DNA of 64,000 nt from Clostridium_AF sediminicola (GCF_050402865.1 NZ_BAABMF010000016.1:1-64000); one strand, 5' to 3'; positions 26,916 through 35,797 are shown, counted from the stretch's first letter. Notes: generated from the sequence alone by a model not told the origin. Numbers and translations are program-made.

Positions 26916-27758
26916 TTATTTTTTCCAAGCAGTAGTTTTAATTTCTACACCAACAGGATATTTTTTCTTTACGTCTTCAACCATTTCAACCATACGATCA
27001 ACAATAATATTACAGTACTTTTCACCTTTTTCTCTAGTAGCCAAAGAAGGTTTACCCATAACTCCATGCTTAAGTGTATCAAGTTCTGGAGCACCAACAG
27101 TTCCCTCATCAAAACGCATAGGTTTTGATGAACAATACTCTGATGGAGAAGTCACATATTTAGGATCCATAACAGGAGTAGCAGATTCATCTACAGCTAG
27201 ACTCATATCCATATAGTCTGGGAATGTATGAAGTCCAATTGAAGATTCAGCTTCATCTGCATGCCAGAACGGAGTTTCAAAAATTTCATTATGAACATCT
27301 CTAACGATATTCTGGAACATAACTGAAAGAACAAAGTATCCTTCAAGTCCTAAATCTTGTACCGTATAATTTGTAACAAATGCTTGTCCGTGTCCGTAGA
27401 AGAATATAAATTTCTTATAACCAGCAACCTCAGCACCACGTACGATATCTTTTAAAACCGCTTTTAATGTATCATTTGACAAAGGAATAGTTCCTGGAAA
27501 TCCCCAGTGATGATGTGGATGAGCTCCATACCAACAAACTGGTAAAAGCATAGCTCCTGTTCTCTCTGCTATATCCTCAAGCATAGGGAATAATTGCAAT
27601 GTATCATGCCCTGTTGGACAGTGAGGCCCATGTTGTTCTACTGATCCTATTGGTAAAATTGCAATATCACATTTCTTTGCATGCTCAACTATTTCTTGCC
27701 AACTTTTATGTTGCCACCAGTATGATGGCTTTCTTCCTTGATTATTTGCATTTGTCAT
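26916..27758 (-). CDS. Creatininase-family amidohydrolase
   Basis: Creatininase-fold protein of 280 aa. The metal site begins ILPIGSVEQHGPHCPTGHDT (Glu/His ligands) and continues with CWYGAHPHHHWGFPGT, FFYGHGQAF and the acidic segment FWHADEAESS. The family includes creatininase, formamide hydrolases and, as I recall, the inositol-pathway hydrolase IolN that opens a diketo-inositol ring. An amide or cyclic diketo substrate upstream of the kinase/aldolase steps would suit this operon. The ATG at 27758 follows AGGGTGG. It is the first gene of the operon, about 150 bases downstream of two AGAATACGTATTCT operators. Confidence 0.87.
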   Translation of the reverse strand: MTNANNQGRKPSYWWQHKSWQEIVEHAKKCDIAILPIGSVEQHGPHCPTGHDTLQLFPMLEDIAERTGAMLLPVCWYGAHPHHHWGFPGTIPLSNDTLKAVLKDIVRGAEVAGYKKFIFFYGHGQAFVTNYTVQDLGLEGYFVLSVMFQNIVRDVHNEIFETPFWHADEAESSIGLHTFPDYMDMSLAVDESATPVMDPKYVTSPSEYCSSKPMRFDEGTVGAPELDTLKHGVMGKPSLATREKGEKYCNIIVDRMVEMVEDVKKKYPVGVEIKTTAWKK

Positions 27759-27911
27759 TTTTGTTACCACCCTTCAGAATTAATTATGCTTTATACTTTT
27801 TTTATATTTTATAGTGTTTAAAACACCATGAATTAACAATCATTTTAAATAGCATACTTCAAAAGACGAATCTTCATTTGATAAATCATAAAACTGATAC
27901 ACTCAAGTTCC

Positions 27912-27925
27912 AGAATACGTATTCT
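27912..27925. promoter_or_regulatory. LacI-type operator AGAATACGTATTCT (1)
   Basis: Perfect 14-bp palindrome with a central CG step as in LacI/GalR operators, upstream of the creatininase gene. One of four identical sites between 27.9 and 29.6 kb. Confidence 0.82.
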
Positions 27926-27972
27926 GTATTGATAAATTTTAAGATGCTATTGATATCGCTACCGCATCATTC

Positions 27973-27986
27973 AGAATACGTATTCT
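27973..27986. promoter_or_regulatory. LacI-type operator AGAATACGTATTCT (2)
   Basis: Identical palindrome, 61 bp from site 1 centre to centre, close to six helical turns, which would suit cooperative binding. The rest of the 27759-28468 gap, apart from operators and a terminator, holds no gene I can support. Confidence 0.82.
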
Positions 27987-28194
27987 AAAACAATGAGTAA
28001 TATCTTTATCTTCTTTAATATCTTAGGATACCGTGTGAAATTTCTTTTTACTACCTTAAAGCTTTGTACAACTTGCCTTAACCTTTACATTTTTCACTCT
28101 TGCTTGCAACAATTCAATAGACATGTCTGCATCTGTTCAATTGATATTCTCAATTTTCTCTTTCAAATGTTTCTTATGTAACTCTTTAGTATAC

Positions 28195-28234
28195 AAATCA
28201 TAGATTGAGAATACGTATTCTCAATCTATGATTT
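28195..28234. promoter_or_regulatory. Operator embedded in a perfect 40-bp palindrome (3)
   Basis: The same AGAATACGTATTCT (28208-28221) is the centre of a 40-bp exact palindrome. The extra flanking arms (AAATCATAGATTG and its complement) go well beyond the operator. As RNA it would form a 20-bp hairpin, so it may double as a terminator or be a high-affinity site. Confidence 0.85.
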
Positions 28235-28438
28235 TATTTTATAGTGTTTTATTATGTTTGTCAATAGCATATCTAAATTTATTTTATTATTTTTGTGATT
28301 ATTCCAACAATTCACTCAATTGCTTAACAAGAAGTTTCTTTTCCATGTAGCACTCTGTGATAAATAAACAAATAGTAACTATTATTAACTTAGAAATTTT
28401 GTAATGTTTGATGAAAATTGTTATGTATTCTAAACCAA

Positions 28439-28464
28439 AAGTATACACTTCTAAATGTATACTT
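28439..28464 (-). terminator. Hairpin after the LacI gene
   Basis: Nine-base stem AAGTATACA / TGTATACTT, loop of eight, followed on the minus strand by TTTTGG, immediately after the LacI stop codon. Confidence 0.6.
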
Positions 28465-28468
28465 CTTA

Positions 28469-29524
28469 TCATTTATTATTTGAAATCAAACGTGTAGAAC
28501 TTCGCTCAATTAATTTTCCCTCAAAAAGTTGTAAAACTGGCTCAACATTTCGATTTTCCACTCTTTCTTGCAATAATTTAATAGTTGCATCCACCATTTG
28601 CTCAATAGGCTGGTAAATAGTAGTTAATGAATATACTGCACGTGAAGCTTCAGGAATATCATCAAACCCAATAACTGAAAGATCCTTAGGAATAGAAATT
28701 CCCAATTCAAAACGAGCTACATCCATTACCCCCAGTGCCATTATATCATTAACACAAAAAATCGCATCTGGTTGATTCTTTCGCATTAGTAAGCGTTTTG
28801 CAGCTTCAACTCCACTTTCATATGAATATCCACCATATTCCACTAAACATTCATAATTTCCTAACTCGTTTAAACGTTCAATAAATCCCTTATATCTATT
28901 AATACTTGTTGATGCATTTTTCTTTCCAGAAATATACGCTAACCGCTTATGTCCTGCATTTACTAAGAAATCAGCAACCTTACGTCCACCCTCAACATCA
29001 TTACAACACACTGCACTTATATTCGCTCCTGGTATATAACGATTAAACAAAATAACAGGAGTTCCATTTTTTACACATTCATCAGCCATCTCTGATGTTA
29101 TAGTTGCTCCTGTAATAATTAATCCATCAACCTGGTACTGAAGTACTCTGTCAAGTATATCATCAATATCCTTTCCTGGGGCAGCATTAAATAGTAAAGT
29201 CTGTAAACCTGCCTGTTGCAATTTATCTGTGAAACTACTCAAAACTTGATGATAAAATGGACTGGTAGGGTCACTCATAACTAGTCCAATAATGTTTGTT
29301 CTTCGTGAAGTTAAACTTCGTGCGATTGCATTTGGCTTATATCCCAATTCCCTAGCAGCAACTAAAACTTTTTGACGTAAATCTTCTGCCAACTTACTAT
29401 TAGGATTAAGAGCACGAGAAACTGTTGATTGTGATACACCTGCTCTATGTGCCACATCAATAGATGTAATCCTCTTAGTTGTTGATCTATCAGTTTTCTT
29501 TTGTAAATTCTTTATAGTGGCCAT
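28469..29524 (-). CDS. LacI-family transcriptional regulator of the TRAP/kinase locus
   Basis: LacI/GalR repressor of 351 aa. The DNA-binding domain is at residues 20-70 (TSIDVAHRAGVSQSTVSRAL, hinge GYKPNAIARSL), then a periplasmic-binding-protein-type effector domain (NIIGLVMSDPTSPFYHQVL). The ATG lies directly against AAAAGGAG, an unusually tight spacing. A copy of AGAATACGTATTCT sits 13 bases upstream of its start, and three more lie between it and the creatininase operon, so it probably represses itself and that operon until a sugar or sugar acid is present. The effector is unknown. Confidence 0.92.
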   Translation of the reverse strand: MATIKNLQKKTDRSTTKRITSIDVAHRAGVSQSTVSRALNPNSKLAEDLRQKVLVAARELGYKPNAIARSLTSRRTNIIGLVMSDPTSPFYHQVLSSFTDKLQQAGLQTLLFNAAPGKDIDDILDRVLQYQVDGLIITGATITSEMADECVKNGTPVILFNRYIPGANISAVCCNDVEGGRKVADFLVNAGHKRLAYISGKKNASTSINRYKGFIERLNELGNYECLVEYGGYSYESGVEAAKRLLMRKNQPDAIFCVNDIMALGVMDVARFELGISIPKDLSVIGFDDIPEASRAVYSLTTIYQPIEQMVDATIKLLQERVENRNVEPVLQLFEGKLIERSSTRLISNNK

Positions 29525-29536
29525 CTCCTTTTATTA

Positions 29537-29550
29537 AGAATACGTATTCT
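29537..29550. promoter_or_regulatory. LacI operator at the regulator's own promoter (4)
   Basis: AGAATACGTATTCT within a 20-bp palindrome (TTAAGAATACGTATTCTTAA), immediately upstream of the LacI ribosome site. Indicates autoregulation. Confidence 0.83.
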
Positions 29551-29648
29551 TAAAATATATTTACATTTTACTTCTTTTTAATTTCCTTGTCAATAATGTT
29601 TTTACATATATGTATTTACTTTCCATCTTTTTTTAAACTTCTTTCATT

Positions 29649-30758
29649 TCATTCTCTTTTCATTAAAATACTAGCTACCAAAGCCGTTAACGGAATTGTT
29701 AAAACCAATCCAATGCTTCCTGCTAGTGAACGTACTATTTCTGTAGCAATAATATCTAAATTTAAGATCTTTTTCATAGGTGTATCGTAAGCTAGAAACA
29801 AAAGAAGTAATGGTATCGAACTTCCAGTATAGGCCAAAATCAAGGTGTTTGTCATAGTACCCATAACATCTCTACCAACATTCATACCTGAAGAAAATAA
29901 TTCTTTTCTGGTTATTCTATTATTAGCGTTATATATTTCTTCCATAGCAGACGCAATGGACATAGCAATATCCATTACCGCCCCAAGAGCTCCCATAATT
30001 ATTCCTGCAAATAATAAACTTTTAAAATCTAAAGTTACCTTTTGTGGAATGTATAAAAGCATTGAAGCTTCTTCACTACTAAGTCCTGTTAATTGTATCT
30101 GACTTCCAATTATAAAAGCAATTATACCTGCAAATAAGACTCCTCCACTAGTTCCTATAATAGCTGAAAAACTCTTATTATTTAAACCACTAATAAGTAC
30201 CATAGTTATCACTATTATAGATATAGATACAATTATTGTAACGGGTATTGGATTAATTCCTTTTAGAATCAAAGGTAATAAAATTTTTGCTATTGCGAAT
30301 AATGTAAGCGAAAGTGTAATTATTGCTTTGAGTCCCTTTGATCTACCTATTAAAATAAGGAGTACAATAAATACTATACATAAATACAATATGTAATTTT
30401 GCCTTTGATAATCTGATACATGTACATTAATACTTCCATCATTCACTTCTTCAATTGAAACAACAATTTTGTCCCCATCATGAACAGGTATATCGAAAGC
30501 ATAGTTTCCTAAAATAATATTTTCTGTATTAAAAATCTCATTTTTATATTTTCCACTTGTTATTTTAAGTTTTACATACTGGGTCTGCTGAAAGACTTCT
30601 TCTGTATGTTTAAATTCTTCCACTTCACTAGCTTCTATAACAACTGCAGTTTCAATAGCTGGTTCAGTTGGCGGTTCATAACCTTCATTTTCTTCTCCAA
30701 AGACATTTGATGTGCATAATAAAAGTATACTTATAAGAGTTATTATTATTTTCTTCAT
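29649..30758 (-). CDS. YibE/F-family membrane protein
   Basis: Protein of 369 aa with a signal peptide (residues 1-21), an extracellular beta-rich domain to about 120, and then about seven to eight hydrophobic segments typical of YibE/F proteins (e.g. GTSGGVLFAGIIAFIIGSQI, FAGIIMGALGAVMDIAMSIAS). The conserved GALGAVMDIA and GMNVGRDVMGTMTNTL motifs are present. Function is unknown in the family; it is often linked to transport or membrane homeostasis. GGAGGG precedes the ATG. No operon partner: a hairpin element follows its promoter and LacI lies beyond its end. Confidence 0.88.
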   Translation of the reverse strand: MKKIIITLISILLLCTSNVFGEENEGYEPPTEPAIETAVVIEASEVEEFKHTEEVFQQTQYVKLKITSGKYKNEIFNTENIILGNYAFDIPVHDGDKIVVSIEEVNDGSINVHVSDYQRQNYILYLCIVFIVLLILIGRSKGLKAIITLSLTLFAIAKILLPLILKGINPIPVTIIVSISIIVITMVLISGLNNKSFSAIIGTSGGVLFAGIIAFIIGSQIQLTGLSSEEASMLLYIPQKVTLDFKSLLFAGIIMGALGAVMDIAMSIASAMEEIYNANNRITRKELFSSGMNVGRDVMGTMTNTLILAYTGSSIPLLLLFLAYDTPMKKILNLDIIATEIVRSLAGSIGLVLTIPLTALVASILMKRE

Positions 30759-30845
30759 ATGTTCCCTCCAGTTTTGATGCTCTTTTTAGTATATCATAAT
30801 GATAAATTTTTAGAAATTGTTAATCATCATGATTACACAGAATAA

Positions 30846-31084
30846 TTATAAATTGTGAAGAAAAGCATTTCGCAATTTATAGTGACAAGTTACAAGTGAT
30901 AAGTGACAAGTTGTGGATACCTTTCGCAAGCGAAAGCTTTTAATTATACAAAAGATAAAATGACTTCCTTTTGCGTAGCAAAAGTTCCTTATTCCAGTTA
31001 GCGAAGCTAACAAAGGCTTAGTTAAAGATTTTCTGAAAGAAAATCATCCTTAACTCTTCACTCTTAACTTTTAACTCTTAACTA
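30846..31084. repeat. Intergenic hairpin element (copy A)
   Basis: About 240 bases. Leading hairpin ATAAATTG-TGAA/TTCGCAATTTAT, left end of iterated TGACAAGT units, then hairpins CTTTCGC/GCGAAAG, CTTTTGC/GCAAAAG, GTTAGC/GCTAAC and GATTTTCT/AGAAAATC in order, and right end TTAACTCTTCACTCTTAAC. It lies between divergent YibE/F and CPBP genes. The rest of the 30759-31233 gap shows no gene. Confidence 0.82.
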
Positions 31085-31233
31085 ATTTGGTTCGCCTTTT
31101 ATTTCAACTACGAACTATAAGCTTGCTATGAACCTTATTTTAATCTTATAAATACACTTAAGGTTAAATTAAGGTTATCTTTAATCCTATTTAAGTTATT
31201 TAGTTTAATATAATTATCAAAGGAGGTTTTACA

Positions 31234-32118
31234 ATGTTTAAAAGGAATATATTTTTTCTAATTATAACTATTTTAGGAATTGTAGCACCATTACTAATTC
31301 CAATTCCATATGAAATCATGGATATTTGGGGCCAGTATATAATATTATTGTTACCCTCAATTTTATTTGTAATATTAACCAAAGAATCTTTTAAAGAAAT
31401 TTTTAAGCTGAGGAAAATTAATTTAAAAACTCTAGTAATAACCCTTGTTATGTCAATAGCAATGCAACCATTAACTATCCTTGCTGCATCCTTTGGAAAT
31501 ATGATAGCTAGTGACCAAGCTCAAATGCTTGAGAATTGGATGCCGCAATATTCACCTTTAATGGGTTTATTCGTTATTGCCCTTACCCCTGCTATCTGTG
31601 AAGAAGCTGTTATAAGAGGTGTAATGCTACCAACTAACTCAAAAATGAGTATTCATAAATTAGCTCTACTAAATGGATTCTTATTTGGAATCTTTCATAT
31701 GAATCTTTACCAATTTACTTATACTTTTGTGATGGCTGTAATAGTTACATATTTAGTTATTGCTACAAAATCAATATTACCATCAGTGATAATTCATTTT
31801 ATCAATAATGGTTTAAGTGTTCTATCAGAAAGCAATACCGGAATAAACTCATTTTTTACTGTTCTTGAAGAAGGGCCTAAATTTATTCAAAATAATGAAA
31901 TTGCATCTTTTGTATATCTAATATTGATGGCCATTATTTCCTTTGTTGTTGTAAGATGTTTAATTAAAAAGACAATGAAAATAAATTCTTATGAACCTAA
32001 AAGTATTACAGCTAGGAGTACTGAAGATGAAACAATTAAATCAAAATTTAAATTTAAAGATTATCTACCTCTTGGATTATCTACAGTTTTGTTTGTATTT
32101 ATAAGTTCCATGTATTAA
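31234..32118 (+). CDS. CPBP-family intramembrane metalloprotease
   Basis: Integral membrane protein of 294 aa with seven to eight hydrophobic segments. The three motifs of the CAAX-protease/bacteriocin-processing (CPBP) family are in order: EExxxR in AICEEAVIRG (~126-135), FxxxH in FGIFHMNLYQF (~155-165) and HxxxN in IIHFINNG (~187-194). It is probably a zinc-type protease acting within the membrane; substrates are unknown. AAAGGAGG precedes the ATG. It may be co-transcribed with the TlpA lipoprotein 54 bases downstream. Confidence 0.9.
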   Translation: MFKRNIFFLIITILGIVAPLLIPIPYEIMDIWGQYIILLLPSILFVILTKESFKEIFKLRKINLKTLVITLVMSIAMQPLTILAASFGNMIASDQAQMLENWMPQYSPLMGLFVIALTPAICEEAVIRGVMLPTNSKMSIHKLALLNGFLFGIFHMNLYQFTYTFVMAVIVTYLVIATKSILPSVIIHFINNGLSVLSESNTGINSFFTVLEEGPKFIQNNEIASFVYLILMAIISFVVVRCLIKKTMKINSYEPKSITARSTEDETIKSKFKFKDYLPLGLSTVLFVFISSMY

Positions 32119-32171
32119 TTAGAGTAAGAGTTATGTATCTTATTTTATAAAAAATCAAAAAGGAGAGAATT

Positions 32172-32720
32172 ATGAAAAAATTTTTAATGTTATGTTTAAC
32201 AATTGTATTAGGATTAAGTATCGTAGCTTGTGGAAATAGTGGCACTGAGGGTAGTTCAAATGATTCATTAGATAAGAACCCTGTTGCAAATGTAGTAATT
32301 TCAGATTTTAAAGCTAAAGATATTGACGGTAATGATGTTACTAAAGAAATATTCAAAGATAATAAAGTAACTGTGGTTAATTTGTGGGGAACTTTTTGCG
32401 GCCCATGCATTGATGAAATGCCTGATCTTCAAAAATTCTATGAACAATATAAAAATAAAGGCATCAATGTTGTAGGTATTGTTGGTGATGTAAAAGCCGG
32501 TGAAGATACTACCACTGCTAAAGAAGTCATTAATCAAACAGGTGTTAAGTATACCAATATTTTACCAGATACAACACTATATAAAGACTTAGTATCCAAA
32601 TTCGATTATGTACCTGCAACAATTTTAATTGATTCAGATGGAAAAATCTTAGAATCATTTATACCTGGTAGTACAAACGAAAAAGGGTTTGAAAACCTAG
32701 TAAAAGAATATGTTAAATAA
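32172..32720 (+). CDS. TlpA/ResA-like thioredoxin-fold lipoprotein
   Basis: Secreted thiol-disulfide oxidoreductase of 182 aa. A signal peptide ends in the lipobox LSIVAC (Cys20). The thioredoxin domain has active-site WGTFCGPCIDEMP (CxxC at about residues 77-80) and the cis-proline region YVPATILIDSDG. Acts outside the membrane, reducing or exchanging disulfides. AAGGAG precedes the ATG. It overlaps the next small gene by 11 bases, and the 4Fe-4S membrane protein follows, so the three may form one electron-transfer route to extracytoplasmic thiols. Confidence 0.92.
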   Translation: MKKFLMLCLTIVLGLSIVACGNSGTEGSSNDSLDKNPVANVVISDFKAKDIDGNDVTKEIFKDNKVTVVNLWGTFCGPCIDEMPDLQKFYEQYKNKGINVVGIVGDVKAGEDTTTAKEVINQTGVKYTNILPDTTLYKDLVSKFDYVPATILIDSDGKILESFIPGSTNEKGFENLVKEYVK

Positions 32721-32868
32721 ATCGAAGATTAATTTACTTGTGTATGGTAAATATATACTACTTACATTATCAACAGCCCTAATTATTTATGGTTGCAAAT
32801 TAGGTGAAATAAAAGTAGTCTTAACGAAGGCAATTAATATATGCTTGGAGTGTATTGGAATTGGTTAA
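32710..32868 (+). CDS. Small CXXC-motif membrane protein (CD1871A family)
   Basis: A 52-aa gene that starts inside tlpA and ends inside the next gene. It has a charged N-terminus, one hydrophobic segment (about 11-29, LVYGKYILLTLSTALIIYG) and a C-terminus ending AINICLECIGIG, which I recognise as the signature of the clostridial CD1871A family of small CxxC proteins. The ribosome site is weak, and translation may depend on coupling to tlpA. Its cysteine pair could pass electrons between the neighbouring membrane iron-sulfur protein and TlpA; that is inference. Confidence 0.85.
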   Translation: MLNKSKINLLVYGKYILLTLSTALIIYGCKLGEIKVVLTKAINICLECIGIG

Positions 32869-33691
32869 ATATAGTAGAAAAATAGTACAATTAATATTTG
32901 CGATCCTTACAAACTCAAACTTAAAAGGATTTATTGAGGGAAAAATATTTAGAGGTAATTCAAAATCTTTATGTGTTCCGGGACTGAACTGTTATTCCTG
33001 TCCTGGTGCACTTGGTTCATGCCCTATAGGCTCTTTACAGGCTGTATTTAATAGCATGAAATTTAATATATCCTTTTATGTTAGTGGAATGATTCTTCTT
33101 TTTGCTACTATCCTAGGAAGATTTACTTGTGGATGGCTTTGCCCTTTTGGATTATTTCAAGAATTAATTTATAAAATACCTTCTCCCAAAAAAATTATTA
33201 ACAAACATTTTAAATATATCAAATATGGAGTTTTGTTAATATTTGTTATTATTCTACCTATATTTTTACACAATTCCGTAGGTATAGGAAATCCAACCTT
33301 TTGTAAGTATATTTGCCCTGCAGGCACTTTAGAAGGTGGAATACCATTATTAATATTAAATAAAGCTTTAAGGTCCAGTATTGGCATTTTATTCTTTTCA
33401 AAATTCACTATATTAATGATTGTAATTATACTATCTATAATATATCATAGATTTTTCTGTAAAGTTCTATGTCCATTAGGAGCAATTTATTCACTTTTTA
33501 ATAAATATAGCTTTTATCAGTTAACGATAGATGAAAATAAATGTATACATTGTAATAAGTGTATTAATATTTGTAAAATGGAAGTTAATATTGTGCAAAA
33601 TCCATGTGATAAAGAATGTATTAGATGTGGAGATTGTATAACAATTTGCCCAACTAATGCTATAGGTAGTGGTTTTAAATTTTATAAATAA
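32855..33691 (+). CDS. 4Fe-4S binding membrane protein (NapH/CcoG-like)
   Basis: Polytopic iron-sulfur protein of 278 aa. The N-terminal cysteine block LCVPGLNCYSCPGALGSCP is followed by about five membrane segments. Loop pairs CGWLCPFGLFQE and CKVLCPLGAIYS are characteristic of the NapH/CcoG type, and the C-terminus has two 4Fe-4S sites (CIHCNKCINIC and CIRCGDCITICP). The start is a TTG at 32855 or 32861 after TTGGAG, inside the small CxxC gene. It probably moves electrons from a cytoplasmic ferredoxin-level donor across the membrane. The trio with TlpA is described for other clostridia, but the physiological acceptor is not clear. Confidence 0.88.
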   Translation: MELVKYSRKIVQLIFAILTNSNLKGFIEGKIFRGNSKSLCVPGLNCYSCPGALGSCPIGSLQAVFNSMKFNISFYVSGMILLFATILGRFTCGWLCPFGLFQELIYKIPSPKKIINKHFKYIKYGVLLIFVIILPIFLHNSVGIGNPTFCKYICPAGTLEGGIPLLILNKALRSSIGILFFSKFTILMIVIILSIIYHRFFCKVLCPLGAIYSLFNKYSFYQLTIDENKCIHCNKCINICKMEVNIVQNPCDKECIRCGDCITICPTNAIGSGFKFYK

Positions 33692-33695
33692 GATA

Positions 33696-33743
33696 AAAGG
33701 GTAGTATAAGAATAAGTAGAAATCCTTCTTATACTCCCCCTTT
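33696..33743. terminator. Bidirectional terminator between convergent genes
   Basis: A stem of about 17 bases (AAAGGGTAGTATAAGAA paired, with one bulge, to TTCTTATACTCCCCCTTT) between the iron-sulfur gene and the histidine kinase. The right arm includes the kinase stop codon. TTTAATTTT follows on plus. Confidence 0.8.
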
Positions 33744-35099
33744 AATTTTAACCTGAAACCCTTCATCTATATCAGATATTATTTCTAACGTACACTCATG
33801 CAATTCAATAATCTTTTTTGCTAATGGTAACCCAAGCCCCGCACCTTTGACAGATGTAGATCTAGCTTCATCTAATCTAACAAAAGGTTCAAGTATATAC
33901 TTTATCTTATCTTTTGGTATACCCTGCCCATTATCTTTAATATCTATAACAATTGAACCATTTTCCTTATAAGTTTTAAACAAAATTTTTAAATTATCTC
34001 CACCATATTTCATACTATTATTTATGAAGTTTGATAAAGCTCTTTTAAATTTAACTCTATCAATGTTCATGTAAAGTTTATCATCTACTAAGTTGATTTC
34101 ATAATCAATTTTTTTAGTCTCAAACTCTGGTAGATATTCTATTATTATTTCTCTCATATATTCATTAATCTCAGTTTCTTCCAAATTCAACTCAATTGAG
34201 TTATCTTCAATCTTTGATATTTCAAATAAGTTTTCAATTATAGCATTTGAAGTTTTACTGTTAGAAATGATAACATCTATGTATTTTTTATTCTCACAAG
34301 ATACATTTTCTCTCAACAATTCACTATATCCAGCTATATTTGTTAATGGAGTCCTTAAATCATGAGATATGTCCATAATCATTCTTCTTTTATCTTTTTC
34401 TAATAATTCTCTATTTTCAATTTCCTTTTGAAGTTTAGTACTCATTGTATTTATACCCTTAACTAAAGTCATTAATTCATTATGTGGTTGAATTTCTAAT
34501 TTGTTGTTGTACTCACCATCAGCAATTTCATCAACTCTTTTAATAATAACTTGAATAGGTTGAATTATTCTAGAAATAGATATATCTGAAAAAATAAGAA
34601 ATACAACTATTATTGAAATCAGAGTAATCAAATTAGCTCTTAATTTAATTTTATTTGATAGAACTAAAAATTCATCAAATGATGCTGGTAAACTAGTATC
34701 ATAAATAACAATCATAGACTCTGTTAATATCGGTTCCGTAACCATAATACTTTGAAATTGAAAAGGATTTTCAATAGTTTTATTAACAAACTCATTATAT
34801 TTATACAAATTTCCAACATCTAGTGGACTATTATATTCTTCAATTACTTTAAGTTCATCATCTAAAAGTTGAACAAAACTTCCTTCTCTTAATTCTAGCG
34901 CTTTATAAATATCTTCTGCTTTATCATTTTCTTCAATTGCTGTTATTGTTTTTGAATTAAATCCTGAAATTTCATCAAGCTCAGTATTTATCATATACTG
35001 ATTGATATAAATTACAATAACCAAAAAAATAAACATTAAGCTATAATTAATAAACATATATGTAGATAGATTCTTAAATTTACTCTTCACCCATTTCAT
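33729..35099 (-). CDS. Membrane sensor histidine kinase (OmpR-type system)
   Basis: Kinase of 456 aa. Membrane segments at about 16-36 and 155-175 flank an extracellular sensor domain of about 115 residues, followed by HAMP (175-230), the phospho-acceptor His246 in MDISHDLRTPL and an ATPase with DNGQGIPKDKIKYIL and GAGLGLPLAKKIIE. It overlaps the preceding response regulator by 4 bases (ATGA), so the pair is co-translated. Input unknown; no linked ABC transporter or envelope gene is obvious, although the convergent thiol/iron-sulfur trio is adjacent. Confidence 0.93.
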   Translation of the reverse strand: MKWVKSKFKNLSTYMFINYSLMFIFLVIVIYINQYMINTELDEISGFNSKTITAIEENDKAEDIYKALELREGSFVQLLDDELKVIEEYNSPLDVGNLYKYNEFVNKTIENPFQFQSIMVTEPILTESMIVIYDTSLPASFDEFLVLSNKIKLRANLITLISIIVVFLIFSDISISRIIQPIQVIIKRVDEIADGEYNNKLEIQPHNELMTLVKGINTMSTKLQKEIENRELLEKDKRRMIMDISHDLRTPLTNIAGYSELLRENVSCENKKYIDVIISNSKTSNAIIENLFEISKIEDNSIELNLEETEINEYMREIIIEYLPEFETKKIDYEINLVDDKLYMNIDRVKFKRALSNFINNSMKYGGDNLKILFKTYKENGSIVIDIKDNGQGIPKDKIKYILEPFVRLDEARSTSVKGAGLGLPLAKKIIELHECTLEIISDIDEGFQVKIKGGV

Positions 35100-35797
35100 T
35101 CTGATTTCACCATCTTATATCCAAGCCCCTTTATTGTAATCAGATATAATGGTTGCTTTGGGTTAGCTTCAATTTTATTTCTTAGGTTACTTATATGTAC
35201 CATAACTGTGTTATCATCACCAAAAAAATCTTCTCTCCATATTTTTTCATAAATTTGTTTTTTTGTGAATACAAATTCTAAATTATGGAGGAATAATTCT
35301 AGTATTTTATACTCTTTAACTGATAAGTCAACAAGTCTATCCTTTACAAAAACTTCACAAGTCTTTTTGTTGAGTTTAAGACTACCGTTTGTAAGTAAGT
35401 AATTCTCGGGTTCTATAAAAGTTTCTTTCGAGTAATCCAAAAATCTTCTCAAATGAGACTGAATTCTAAATGATATCTCCCCCATTCCAAAGGGCTTTGT
35501 CACATAATCATCAGCACCTAATGATAGTCCCTTGATTTTGTGAATTTCTTCAGATTTTGCTGATAAAAATATAACTGGTATTTTACTAAATTTTCGTAAC
35601 TTTTGAATGAGCTCATACCCATTCAATTTTGGTAACATGATATCCAGTATTGCAAGTTTAATATCTTCTGTTTTTAATATTTCTAGTGCATCAAACCCAT
35701 TATCAGCTGTAAAAACTTTATAACCATCCTTTTCACAATTAATTTTTAGCAACTCTCTAATATCATCATCATCTTCAACTATAAGAATGTTTATCAT
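35096..35797 (-). CDS. OmpR/PhoB-family response regulator
   Basis: Receiver plus winged-helix regulator of 233 aa. Acidic Asp9-11, phospho-acceptor Asp52 (AILDIMLPK), Thr/Lys pair VIFLSA and DYVTKPF. C-terminal DNA-binding domain with DDNTVMVHISNLRNKIE and TIKGLGYKM. The start is set at the ATG 35797, nine bases after AGAGG; the GTG at 35806 lies inside the ribosome site. Partner of the overlapping kinase. Confidence 0.93.
   Translation of the reverse strand: MINILIVEDDDDIRELLKINCEKDGYKVFTADNGFDALEILKTEDIKLAILDIMLPKLNGYELIQKLRKFSKIPVIFLSAKSEEIHKIKGLSLGADDYVTKPFGMGEISFRIQSHLRRFLDYSKETFIEPENYLLTNGSLKLNKKTCEVFVKDRLVDLSVKEYKILELFLHNLEFVFTKKQIYEKIWREDFFGDDNTVMVHISNLRNKIEANPKQPLYLITIKGLGYKMVKSE

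Noticed and set aside
27993..28181. Plus-strand 62-aa frame between the LacI operators
   Set aside because: No ribosome site, skewed composition, and no match; a weak minus-strand resemblance to a flagellin-like tail was too short to call.
30990..31050. GATTTTCTGAAAGAAAATC in the hairpin elements as a CodY box
   Set aside because: It resembles AATTTTCWGAAAATT in its left half, but it is the conserved stem of the element in several copies and not consistently placed at promoters.
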